A DNA stretch of 10,278 bases from Candidatus Auribacterota bacterium (GTDB lineage Bacteria; Auribacterota; JAFGBW01). Below the pieces are notes generated by a model that saw nothing but the letters and a program-made list of their open reading frames with translations, had not been told where the DNA came from and ran no database searches. The stretch lies in assembly GCA_016932965.1 (NCBI GenBank), contig JAFGBW010000132.1:1-10278 (forward strand), in the 5' to 3' direction. How positions within the stretch are numbered: the stretch's first letter is position 1; each line of letters opens with the position of its first letter. This document shows, in pieces, positions 1-6,480 of this stretch. A program made the position numbers and the translations under genes.

Positions 1-1
1 A

Positions 2-346
2 ACCTCTAAAATCAATGCCGATATGGAAAAAATGAAAAAGGATCAGGCCCCCATTCGGGATGCTCTGGCTGAAATGATCGATGAACGGGCCCAGGTGAAA
101 AAATTCATCGATGAAAAACAAAAACAGCTGGATGACATTGATATTCAGATCAATGCCCAGAAACAAAAGCTGGCCAATCTTCAGGAAGTAAGAAATGCCG
201 CTGAAAAGAGACTAGCCACGCTTCAATCAGAATACACTGCCAATCAGGAAAAAGTCAAACAGGCTGATTTGGTTGTACAAAGCATCGAAAGTGAAAGAAC
301 CGCTGAAAAAATAAAACTCAAGGAACTGGAAGATAAAAAATCCTGA
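2..346 (+). CDS. C-terminal part of a coiled-coil protein (5' end outside the window)
   Basis: The reading frame is open from the first bases of the window and ends at TGA 344-346, so only the last 114 or so residues are visible. An internal ATG at 23 is not a convincing start because the frame continues upstream without a stop. The visible part is almost entirely Lys, Glu, Gln, Asp and Ala with regularly spaced Leu/Ile/Val, the pattern of a long alpha-helical coiled coil. There is no Cys, Trp, Gly-rich loop or enzyme motif. It resembles the helical arms of Smc-like or tropomyosin-like bacterial proteins, but such low-complexity helices match many unrelated families and I cannot assign a function. 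The tail is strongly charged and ends in Lys-Lys-Ser. Confidence is high that it is coding and low for any role. Confidence 0.8.
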   Translation, partial: TSKINADMEKMKKDQAPIRDALAEMIDERAQVKKFIDEKQKQLDDIDIQINAQKQKLANLQEVRNAAEKRLATLQSEYTANQEKVKQADLVVQSIESERTAEKIKLKELEDKKS

Positions 347-511
347 CAATATGACATCATCAATGAACCGGCGGATTTGACTTTTCCTTCCTCCGGGTAT
401 GTTTTCAATTCATAAATTGTAAAAATCCCGCAAGGGGTTGCATGACGGATTTAAATCAATAACAGGCTTGAGGGAGTGATTTTAATTCAATACTCGCATA
501 GAGATAAGGGA
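347..511. other. Intergenic region between the coiled-coil gene and tRNA-Cys
   Basis: No credible gene. Two weak hairpins are visible. One, about 368-396, pairs CCGG-GGA with TCC-CCGG around one mismatch and is followed by TGTTTT; it lies 21 nt after the coiled-coil stop codon and could be a poor terminator for it. The other, about 426-441, has on the plus strand AATCCC and GGGGTT arms around a GCAA (GNRA) loop. On the minus strand the same segment reads a short C/G stem followed by ATTTTT, so it could end the tRNA transcript. Neither is strong enough to call firmly. Confidence 0.3.
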
Positions 512-582
512 AGGCGCTGTCCGGATTCGAACCGGAGTAAAAAGTTTTGCAGACTTCCCCCTAGCCACTTGGGTACAGCGCC
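512..582 (-). tRNA. tRNA-Cys (anticodon GCA)
   Basis: Read on the minus strand, a complete cloverleaf folds. The acceptor stem GGCGCTG pairs with CAGCGCC (7 bp), TA sits at positions 8-9, the D stem is CCC/GGG, the anticodon stem GAAGT/ACTTT has one G-U pair, the loop CTGCAAA carries the GCA anticodon (window 548-550), and the T stem TCCGG/CCGGA closes a TTCGAAT loop. The discriminator base is U, the known identity element for cysteinyl-tRNA synthetase. The 3' CCA is not encoded, since TCC follows the discriminator, so tRNA nucleotidyltransferase must add it. The gene stands alone, antiparallel to the flanking genes. Confidence 0.97.
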
Positions 583-643
583 ATGAAGCATAAAGAGGGT
601 ATTTTTTTACTGAAATATATAAAAAAAGCAAGATCATTTTAAT

Positions 644-650
644 AAAGGGA
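644..650 (+). promoter_or_regulatory. Ribosome binding site for the GTG-started receiver gene
   Basis: AAAGGGA lies 7 nt before GTG 658. It supports GTG as the start rather than the in-frame ATG at 673, which would remove the first beta strand of the receiver fold. Confidence 0.7.
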
Positions 651-657
651 CAATTTT

Positions 658-1035
658 GTGGCGAAAAATATCATGGTGGTTGACGATCAGGCTTTTATCC
701 GACAAGTCATCGGGACCGAATTAAAAAAGCTTGGATATGAAGTCAGCTTTGCCGTAGACGGTTTGGATTGCCTTACAAAAATCAAATCCTCCACCGAAAA
801 AATTGATCTCATCATCATGGATGTGATGATGCCGAATCTCGATGGTTACGAGGCATGCCGGAGAGTCCGCCAGGAATTGAATGAAACCATGCCCATTATT
901 TTTCTTTCTGCGAATTCATTGAAGACCTCCATTATCAAAGCCGTTCAATCCGGCGGCAATGATTATGTGGTCAAAGACCCCGATCCCACCAAACTGCTCC
1001 AAAAAATCCAGCAACATCTCGGGAGTCCATCCTAG
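658..1035 (+). CDS. Single-domain CheY-like response regulator
   Basis: A stand-alone phosphoreceiver domain of 125 aa, the usual length for CheY/Spo0F-type proteins, with no output domain. The acidic pocket is Asp9-Asp10 in VVDDQ, the phosphoacceptor is Asp55 in LIIMDVMMP, the switch Ser is Ser84 in FLSA, and the conserved Lys is Lys106. Such proteins take phosphate from a histidine kinase and act by protein-protein contact or in a phosphorelay. No kinase or chemotaxis gene is in the window, so the partner and output are unknown. One oddity: the conserved Lys is normally followed by Pro (KP), whereas here it is followed by Asp (Lys106-Asp107-Pro108). The start is GTG with a good ribosome binding site. 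It is transcribed alone, convergent with lpxB. The family call is very secure; the biological role is open. Confidence 0.95.
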   Translation: MAKNIMVVDDQAFIRQVIGTELKKLGYEVSFAVDGLDCLTKIKSSTEKIDLIIMDVMMPNLDGYEACRRVRQELNETMPIIFLSANSLKTSIIKAVQSGGNDYVVKDPDPTKLLQKIQQHLGSPS

Positions 1036-1329
1036 TCGTCCGCTTTCTCAATTCTCTGCAGGATACACAAAGGCCTTCAGATTTGAGAGTCAACATGCCT
1101 CCGGTCAGACAGAGTCTTAAGGCTTGAAATAATTATCGGCTCAAAGCCTTGTCTTGTTAGACACTCAAAATGGCATAATCTTTAATATAAATTTTGAATT
1201 TATTTTTTTACCGCGGAAGCCACCCGTAGCACCGGGATAATAATATAATCTTCTTTACTTCCGGGGTGCTGAGACGGATTGGGTCTTCGGCGCAGCAGAC
1301 ACTGGATTTTTTCAAACACAGCTTTTGTG
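1036..1329. other. Intergenic region between convergent receiver gene and lpxB
   Basis: No gene is supported. It holds imperfect hairpins that could act as terminators: AAGGCTT 1119-1125 with AAGCCTT 1144-1150; AGCACC 1228-1233 with GGTGCT 1265-1270, extended by GG/CC around a 2-nt bulge; and ACACA/TGTGT around 1314-1329, touching the lpxB stop codon. None is followed by a clear T tract. A TATAAT at 1244-1249 has no matching -35 box or downstream gene. Confidence 0.35.
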
Positions 1330-2511
1330 TCAGACGGACTGGTCGTCCTGTGTTTCATTCAGAATCCGCAATATCACTTCCGACGCGCGTTCGCTGGCAC
1401 CGGCATAACCGATCTTCTCCTTAAGCTGGTCCAATTCGAAAACAGTCTCGCGATACGCTCTCCCGTTCTCAATCAGATGAGAAACCTCTTCCGTAATCCG
1501 TTCCGGATTGCAGCTGTCCTGCACCAGTTCAGGAACAATGGTTTTCTCAGCAATGATATTGACCATGGCGATGTTCTTCACCTGAATCAATAAACGTGTG
1601 ATCCAGTAGGAAATAAAACCCATCCGGTATACGACGACCATGGGTTTTGCGTGAAGTGCCGTCTGAAAACTGGCCGTGCCGGAAGCCACCACAACGATGG
1701 TCGACTCCTTCATGATCTGGTTCACGTCATTTGAGAAAACCGGCACAGGTTCGAGGTCATGCATCCGGAAAAAAGGCGCCGTTATCGCCAGTATCTCCTG
1801 CTCTCTTTCCTTTGAAGAGGCGGAAATCACGAACTGGATATCGGGGATTTTTTTTTTCAACAGAACCATGGATGAACAAAAAACCGGAAGCAGCCTGCTG
1901 ACTTCAGTGTGACGGCTGCCGGGAAGAAAACCTATGAGCGGGCATTCCTCTTTTCTTTGGATGAAAGCTTTGATTTCTCCCGTTGAAAGAAAAGGGTCAA
2001 ATAGATCCATGAGTGGATGTCCGACAAAGGTCACGGGAATGGCCATATCCTGATATATCTTTTTTTCGAATTCAAATATCACGATCATATGATGAATCAG
2101 TTTTTTCATTTCCCGGAGCCTTCCCTTTCCCCATGCCCATAACTGGGGACTTATGTAATACACAACCTTCACGGGAAGATGTTTCAACCGTTTTGCCAGC
2201 CTCAGGTTAAAACCGGGGTAATCTATGAGGACCACGACGCTCACTTGTTCATTCTGGATATGCCGCACAACCTCATTCATCAGCTTCCTGAATTTGAAAT
2301 AGTGTTTGACCGCTTCCCAAAATCCGACAATGGCCAGGTCAGAATTATCCCTCAAAATGGAGACCCCCGCATTTTTCAGATGAGGGCCTCCAACACCCGT
2401 TATGGATAAATCAGGACGCCTGTAGTAAAGCTCTTTCGCGATAAGAGCGCCGTACGCATCTGAAGACTGTTCGCCGCAAAAAATAAAAATCCGGGAAGGA
2501 TTGATCATCAT
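1330..2511 (-). CDS. lpxB: Lipid-A-disaccharide synthase LpxB
   Basis: LpxB is a GT-B (family GT19) glycosyltransferase that joins UDP-2,3-diacylglucosamine and lipid X into lipid A disaccharide phosphate at the inner face of the cytoplasmic membrane. At 393 aa the length is normal. Landmarks: an N-terminal GEQSSD (13-18, usually GExSGD), the conserved acid Asp97 in IDYPGFNLRLAK, SPQLWAWGKGR (121-131), VGHP (163-166), FLPGSR (195-200), ASGTA (277-281), and NII..VPEL near 318-329. The ATG 2511 start overlaps the TGA of the upstream gene (ATGA), indicating translational coupling; a second ATG follows immediately. Two family residues differ: Ser17 replaces the usual Gly, and Gln283 replaces the Glu that usually ends SGTAxxE and faces the UDP-sugar in GT-B enzymes. 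The overall match is strong; whether these changes alter donor specificity is inference. Confidence 0.95.
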   Translation of the reverse strand: MMINPSRIFIFCGEQSSDAYGALIAKELYYRRPDLSITGVGGPHLKNAGVSILRDNSDLAIVGFWEAVKHYFKFRKLMNEVVRHIQNEQVSVVVLIDYPGFNLRLAKRLKHLPVKVVYYISPQLWAWGKGRLREMKKLIHHMIVIFEFEKKIYQDMAIPVTFVGHPLMDLFDPFLSTGEIKAFIQRKEECPLIGFLPGSRHTEVSRLLPVFCSSMVLLKKKIPDIQFVISASSKEREQEILAITAPFFRMHDLEPVPVFSNDVNQIMKESTIVVVASGTASFQTALHAKPMVVVYRMGFISYWITRLLIQVKNIAMVNIIAEKTIVPELVQDSCNPERITEEVSHLIENGRAYRETVFELDQLKEKIGYAGASERASEVILRILNETQDDQSV

Positions 2512-3422
2512 CTGATCTGCTCCAATATCTTAAGCGCGGCGGAAAGCGCCTGTTTTCCGTGCCGGATAGATACCTTTGGCTGCTTGCACTCTTTGACACA
2601 GTGGATGAAATCGTCGATTTCCACTTTCAAGGGTTCTGAAAGGGATATCTCAATCTGAGAGCCTTCGATTTTTCCGTTCTTCATTTCATAATATTCCCCT
2701 GTGTGATGATGATAATCAAGGGTCAGATAGCAATGCGGCTGAAAAATCCGGATTTTTCTCATCTCTTTCTGGCTGATTCGCGACGCCGTCAGATTGGCGA
2801 CACAGCCTCCCTCAAATTCTATCCGGCTGTTGACAATGTCTTCATGGCGCCCCAAAACACTGACACCGTTGCTTCGTATCTCCACGATGGGCTTTTCCAC
2901 AATCGTCAGCACGATATCAATATCATGAATCATGATGTCCAATACCACCCCCACGTCCGTGCTGCGGCCTTTGAAAGGAGCCAGACGGTGGATTTCCAGA
3001 AAACGCGGGTGCGTGATTTTTTTATGAACCGCCAGCCAGACCGGATTGAAACGCTCGATGTGTCCCACCTGCAGTACCAACGGCGTGTTTGAAACCATTT
3101 TTTCCAAACTAACGGCCTGTTCCACGGTTTCTGTCACGGGTTTTTCAACCAGGACATGGATACCGTGTTCAAGAAAAAATTTTGAAATCTCAAAATGGGA
3201 AACCGTGGGAACTACAATGGATACCGCGTCCACCCGCCCCTGCAGGCAACGATAATCTTTTTCAAAAGGGACCCCGTATTTATTCGCTATTTTCATTCCC
3301 TGTTCCGGATTGGTATCCACAACAGCTACCAATTCAGCATCGGGCAATTCGGTATAAACGCGCGCATGATGCTGGCCAAGATGACCCACGCCCACTACAG
3401 ACACTCTGATTTTCTTTTTCAA
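2508..3422 (-). CDS. Gfo/Idh/MocA-family NAD(P)-dependent oxidoreductase, possibly GnnA-like
   Basis: At 304 aa it has the two-domain plan of the family. An N-terminal Rossmann fold carries GVGHLG (11-16) and an acidic Asp36 at the end of the second strand, suggesting NAD. EKP (93-95) supplies the usual catalytic Lys94. The C-terminal substrate domain carries D162-xxx-H166-D167, the family's catalytic His region. The start is TTG at 3420-3422, since an in-frame TAA lies just upstream and later starts would cut the Rossmann fold; the AGAAAG ribosome site 10 nt upstream is weak. It overlaps lpxB by 4 nt. In Acidithiobacillus the related GnnA oxidises the 3-position of UDP-GlcNAc for diamino-sugar lipid A, and gnn genes lie near lpx genes. 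That role is plausible here from coupling to lpxB, but no GnnB aminotransferase is visible, so the substrate is unproven. Confidence 0.9.
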   Translation of the reverse strand: MKKKIRVSVVGVGHLGQHHARVYTELPDAELVAVVDTNPEQGMKIANKYGVPFEKDYRCLQGRVDAVSIVVPTVSHFEISKFFLEHGIHVLVEKPVTETVEQAVSLEKMVSNTPLVLQVGHIERFNPVWLAVHKKITHPRFLEIHRLAPFKGRSTDVGVVLDIMIHDIDIVLTIVEKPIVEIRSNGVSVLGRHEDIVNSRIEFEGGCVANLTASRISQKEMRKIRIFQPHCYLTLDYHHHTGEYYEMKNGKIEGSQIEISLSEPLKVEIDDFIHCVKECKQPKVSIRHGKQALSAALKILEQIR

Positions 3423-3541
3423 AAGAATGTTACTTTCTGATTTTTAGAGGAATTAATATACGGAAAATAAATGAAGTTAAAAAGATTTTTATCATGAAGT
3501 CAGATCGATTTCCGGTTCGCGTGCCTTGATCTTTCCATGAC

Positions 3542-3570
3542 TTGACTGGCCTTTCCGGATAAGGTATTTT
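3542..3570 (+). promoter_or_regulatory. Candidate sigma70-type promoter for the 366-aa gene
   Basis: TTGACT (3542-3547) and TATTTT (3565-3570) are separated by exactly 17 bp, with the -10 box 30 bp before ATG 3601. The -35 box matches consensus at 5 of 6 positions and the -10 box at 4 of 6. It sits in the 178-bp divergent region shared with the Gfo/Idh-lpxB unit. On the opposite strand, TATATT (3455-3460) could serve that unit, but its -35 box is poor. Confidence 0.4.
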
Positions 3571-3600
3571 CTTAATAAGGTAATAGCAAAATCAGACGAC

Positions 3601-4701
3601 ATGAACAGGAAACTTCTTATTTTAATTTTCTTCTTTTATACCGGGAGAGAATGGACACTAGACGCTCATTCTCCTGTTCATAAAAGATTGATTGAAACTT
3701 CTTTGGCCCCGGTTTCTTCTTTTTCAGGAAATGAAGCCCTCCAAAACAGCCGGATTGAAAGAGCCTGGAAACGTTTTGTAAACCGGAAAACTGATCCGGT
3801 CCTCTTGATGAGGAATGTGATAGAAAATCGCCTTCAGCTTATAAGGAAAGAGCCTGATCAACCCAACCGTACTATTACGTCCATAATAAAATTACGTTTA
3901 GAATTCATTAAGAAACGTGAAACTCATATGTTGGCCCAGGCGGATCAAGGAGCAATTCCTTTGGATCTATCAGCCTATAAAATGGCGTTCTATGAACAAT
4001 TTTTTACGTCCTTTTTACGTTCTTTCTATGATCAGGCCATGCAGAGAATTCAGGACCCATTAAAGGAGACAATCTCATTTGAGAATATTCTCGGGGATAT
4101 TGAAGGCATTGGGTCTGCTTTTTATTTCTATACCCCGGCCTGGGAACTGGATGACATATATTATCATGGCTGGCCCAGGAAACTTGATTTTAATACGGTA
4201 GTAACAGACCCCCAGTCAGGTCAGAGTTATAGCTACGCAGAACTGTGGGATCAGCTTGTTCAGAAACTGATCCAGTCCGGACAAAAAGTTGACTGGATAC
4301 CGCAGGTCATGCCTGATCAGATAATCAGCGGCAGAAGCACTCTGTTGCAGAGGATCCTGGATGGTGATTTCACGACACATTCCGAGAGAATGAAATGGAA
4401 TTGGGGATTGGAGGGGTCAATCGAACGGGGGTATAATAAGCTTATGTATTTTTGTGTTTTCCCCCAGCAAAGGGAACCTCCCGGCATACCAGCTCTGCCC
4501 GCGGTTGAACCTTGTGCTTATCTCGTTCCGGATGCCGAAGACAAACAGGTTATCTTCAATGCCATTAGCCAGGCCGTGGAGAGAGAACTCATCACCCGGG
4601 AAGAAGGAATCGAGCTGAGGAAAAAAGTTTTCACTTATCTGGAATACCTTTACCCCCGCACCAGGGTTCCGAATTTAATTTTAATTCGAGGCAGTTCTTA
4701 G
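3601..4701 (+). CDS. Hypothetical protein, probably exported (366 aa)
   Basis: I do not recognise this protein. The start ATG 3601 gives MNRK followed by a short hydrophobic run (residues 5-13, LLILIFFFY) and then TGREWTLDAHS, which looks like a short Sec signal peptide with possible cleavage after Ala22, though the hydrophobic core is brief. There is no lipobox Cys. The middle is helix-rich and charged (50-160). The region 165-290 is rich in Trp and Tyr (FYFYTPAWELDDIYYHGW, WIPQV, WNWG), typical of a folded, ligand- or surface-binding domain. Only two Cys occur (285 and 305), close enough for a disulfide. A Pro-rich stretch (292-308) precedes a final helical segment. No clear Shine-Dalgarno lies just before ATG (AAGG is 20 nt away), so the exact start is uncertain. 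It is monocistronic, with its own candidate promoter and a strong hairpin behind it. Confidence 0.8.
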   Translation: MNRKLLILIFFFYTGREWTLDAHSPVHKRLIETSLAPVSSFSGNEALQNSRIERAWKRFVNRKTDPVLLMRNVIENRLQLIRKEPDQPNRTITSIIKLRLEFIKKRETHMLAQADQGAIPLDLSAYKMAFYEQFFTSFLRSFYDQAMQRIQDPLKETISFENILGDIEGIGSAFYFYTPAWELDDIYYHGWPRKLDFNTVVTDPQSGQSYSYAELWDQLVQKLIQSGQKVDWIPQVMPDQIISGRSTLLQRILDGDFTTHSERMKWNWGLEGSIERGYNKLMYFCVFPQQREPPGIPALPAVEPCAYLVPDAEDKQVIFNAISQAVERELITREEGIELRKKVFTYLEYLYPRTRVPNLILIRGSS

Positions 4702-4748
4702 CCGGAATATGGGGTTCATTTTTTTTATGGTTCCTAATGATCATGCCT

Positions 4749-4789
4749 TCGCCTTTCATTATTCTTGTTTGAAGAAAAATGAAAGGCGA
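4749..4789. repeat. Long inverted repeat A, between convergent genes
   Basis: Arms of 18 bp (4749-4766 and 4772-4789) pair with a single A-A mismatch around a 5-nt GTTTG loop. The base is CGCC/GGCG and the apex is TTCTT/AAGAA. It lies 47 nt after the stop of the 366-aa gene and 25 nt from repeat B. It could serve as a bidirectional transcription end for the two convergent genes, but no clean T tract follows on either strand. Confidence 0.85.
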
Positions 4790-4814
4790 GTATGTTTTCT
4801 TTAAAAAGGAAGTG

Positions 4815-4857
4815 TGAAGGGAAACTTTTCTTTTTAAAAAAGAAAAGTTTCCCTTCA
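4815..4857. repeat. Long perfect palindrome B, overlapping the stop codon of the FAD oxidoreductase
   Basis: Perfect 21-bp arms (4815-4835 and 4837-4857) around a single central base; in RNA the loop would be about 5 nt. The TGA stop of the oxidoreductase (4855-4857, minus strand) forms the end of one arm. The stem has GGGAAAC/GTTTCCC near the base and a run of A/T pairs at the apex. Such a structure at a stop codon would give a very stable mRNA 3' end or a terminator, although the T run is inside the stem rather than after it. Confidence 0.9.
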
Positions 4858-6303
4858 TGAAGCATTCTTTTTCAATAATTTATCCATTTCATTACTGGTG
4901 ATGATACCGTAATTGATGGCGCCGAGCCAGCCTGACATGATGATGCCGACGGATCCCGTATGGAAAAGCCCTGCGATCTGGAAGGACATGTCTGTGCTGA
5001 CTTTCAGTCCTTCAAACTTGGTCCCAAAAGACGCCCCCTGCCAGTGGAGGGTGTATCGCTCAAACGTTTTCGGAGTTGCGGCCTCGAGATGACAGACCCG
5101 CCGACGGATATCAGGGATGAGTTTCTCCAGAGACAATAGAGTGTTTTCAATCAGCGTGTTTTTTTCTGCTTTGTAATCGGATGGAGTCAGACCCTCCCAG
5201 TCCCGGTAATTCGCATTCGTTGAAGATACAATAAAATATCGGGGAAGTCTGCCGGGTCTGATGGACGGGTAATACACGGAAAAAGTCCGGCTTTTTGTGT
5301 GCATTTCCAGCAAAGACTCTGATGTGAATTCGCCAGATTCGGAATAAAAAATCAAATCCCCTATAAAAGGAATATCCGAATCCTTCTTTATGGCAATGTA
5401 AACCTGGCAGCTTGAATTATTGATCCTGACTTTCCCCGCCTGTTCAAGATAATCTTCTTTAAAATGTTCCTGCCCGGCCAGATGATAAATAGTTCCTAGA
5501 AGACTGCCGTTGGAACAAACGGAACGGCAAGACACCAGGCATCTGCCTCCGTTTTTTCCTGATCGCGAAGAAGATAAATACACGCCCTCTATCCGTCCCT
5601 GTTTGATCAGCAATTTTTCTGCCCTGAAACGGGGCAAAATGTCCACTTTGTTTTTAAGGAGCTCATCCGTCATGAGACGGATAAGAAGGTCTGTCCCGCC
5701 CTCAAATGTATAAACCCCCTGGTTCATGAAATTGGAGAAAACAATGCCGTATGTGATGGCAGGCTCATCAAGCGTGGAACCGTTGGCATAGGTAATGGGT
5801 TCCAAAAGAAAACGCGCCACATCGTTTCTTCCGGGAAAAAAACGGTCAAACAGTTCTTTTATCTTAAGAGAATGATTATCGTAAAAATTCATTGCACGAG
5901 CGGTGGTAAAAAATCTTTCGACGGTGTCAGGATCAACTCTGAAATGCTCCACAAGAATCCGGGTGAAATTTTCCCGGTCATAAGTCGTCTCCAGCTGAAA
6001 CTGGGGATTGATAAAACGGATGTGCTTCAGCCTGATGATCCGGTCTGCAATCTCCCTGTTCCAGTATTTCCGGCAGGTTTTGATCATTCCATGGGGAAAA
6101 CCGTGAAGCGAAACGTCAAAGATATGATCCCCTCTTTTAAACCACGCGGCCAAACCTCCCAGCTGATGATGCTGCTCCACTAAAAGAACGCGATACCCGA
6201 TAGACCCCAGCTTATTGGCGCAGGTCAAACCCCCAAGCCCGCTGCCAATAACCACCACGTCGTAAAAGGGTTTGACTTGCTGAAAATCTGTTAAGATAGA
6301 CAT
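4855..6303 (-). CDS. FAD-dependent oxidoreductase of the phytoene desaturase (CrtI/RetSat) superfamily
   Basis: At 482 aa it has the amine-oxidase/CrtI architecture. An N-terminal dinucleotide-binding motif VVIGSGLGG (17-25) is followed by the ribose-binding Glu43 in LLVEQ and a GGLAA segment (49-53). A central GGTDLLIRLM stretch is typical of CrtI-like proteins. The C-terminal FAD motif GLFHTGSVGIIMSGWLGAINYG lies at about 445-466. No membrane segment or signal peptide is visible. Family members desaturate, saturate or isomerise polyprenoids or related lipids, but no carotenoid gene is nearby, so the substrate is unknown. ATG 6303 is the only sensible start (in-frame TAA just upstream), yet no Shine-Dalgarno precedes it; instead three strong hairpins fill the leader. 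It is on the same strand as thrC and hom, 203 nt after thrC. The stop lies inside palindrome B. Confidence 0.9.
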   Translation of the reverse strand: MSILTDFQQVKPFYDVVVIGSGLGGLTCANKLGSIGYRVLLVEQHHQLGGLAAWFKRGDHIFDVSLHGFPHGMIKTCRKYWNREIADRIIRLKHIRFINPQFQLETTYDRENFTRILVEHFRVDPDTVERFFTTARAMNFYDNHSLKIKELFDRFFPGRNDVARFLLEPITYANGSTLDEPAITYGIVFSNFMNQGVYTFEGGTDLLIRLMTDELLKNKVDILPRFRAEKLLIKQGRIEGVYLSSSRSGKNGGRCLVSCRSVCSNGSLLGTIYHLAGQEHFKEDYLEQAGKVRINNSSCQVYIAIKKDSDIPFIGDLIFYSESGEFTSESLLEMHTKSRTFSVYYPSIRPGRLPRYFIVSSTNANYRDWEGLTPSDYKAEKNTLIENTLLSLEKLIPDIRRRVCHLEAATPKTFERYTLHWQGASFGTKFEGLKVSTDMSFQIAGLFHTGSVGIIMSGWLGAINYGIITSNEMDKLLKKNAS

Positions 6304-6321
6304 GGAGAATTAGATGTTATT

Positions 6322-6364
6322 TGCAGGAAACCCATTCTTTGTATCAAAGAATGGGTTTCCTGCA
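6322..6364. repeat. Long perfect inverted repeat H1, upstream of the FAD oxidoreductase
   Basis: Perfect 20-bp arms (6322-6341 and 6345-6364) around a TAT centre. The base is TGCAGGAAACCC and the apex is TTCTTTG/CAAAGAA. It ends 18 nt before the oxidoreductase start codon, on the leader side of its mRNA. Confidence 0.92.
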
Positions 6365-6384
6365 CCTTCCGAAGAAACTGATGC

Positions 6385-6421
6385 GCGGTATGATTTTCTT
6401 GTTTCAAGAAAATCATACCGC
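6385..6421. repeat. Long perfect inverted repeat H2, tandem with H1 and H3
   Basis: Perfect 17-bp arms (6385-6401 and 6405-6421) around a TTT loop, with a GCGG/CCGC base and a TTCTTG/CAAGAA apex. It sits 20 nt from H1 and 23 nt from H3. Its apex is nearly the same as that of repeat A (CTTGTTTCAAG against CTTGTTTGAAG). Confidence 0.92.
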
Positions 6422-6444
6422 CAATTAAAAATGTTTGGAAAAGG

Positions 6445-6480
6445 CGCGGAAAAACCTTTATTCATAAAGGTTTTTCCGCG
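6445..6480. repeat. Long perfect inverted repeat H3, nearest thrC
   Basis: Perfect 17-bp arms (6445-6461 and 6464-6480) around a 2-nt centre; in RNA the loop would be TTCA. The base is CGCGG/CCGCG and the inner stem is AAAAACCTTTA. It begins 26 nt after the thrC stop codon, so it could also end or protect the thrC transcript. Confidence 0.92.

Noticed and set aside
1279-1593. 104-aa plus-strand ORF at the end of lpxB
   Set aside because: Shadow of lpxB, which carries clear family motifs on the other strand.
4631-4858. 75-aa minus-strand ORF covering the end of the 366-aa gene and both hairpins
   Set aside because: It overlaps an evident gene and reads through repeats A and B; the translation is Lys/Phe-rich hairpin sequence, with no independent support.
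4855-6303. Carotenoid phytoene desaturase (crtI) as a firm name
   Set aside because: The FAD motifs fit the superfamily, but no crtB or other carotenoid gene is nearby, so the specific substrate is not supported.
6322-6480. CRISPR-like array
   Set aside because: Spacing is regular, but the repeat units differ in sequence, each is a full palindrome, and no cas gene is present.
6322-6480. Simple intrinsic terminators
   Set aside because: T runs lie inside the stems rather than after them on either strand, and three in a row is unusual. A termination role is not excluded, so they are listed as repeats rather than terminators.
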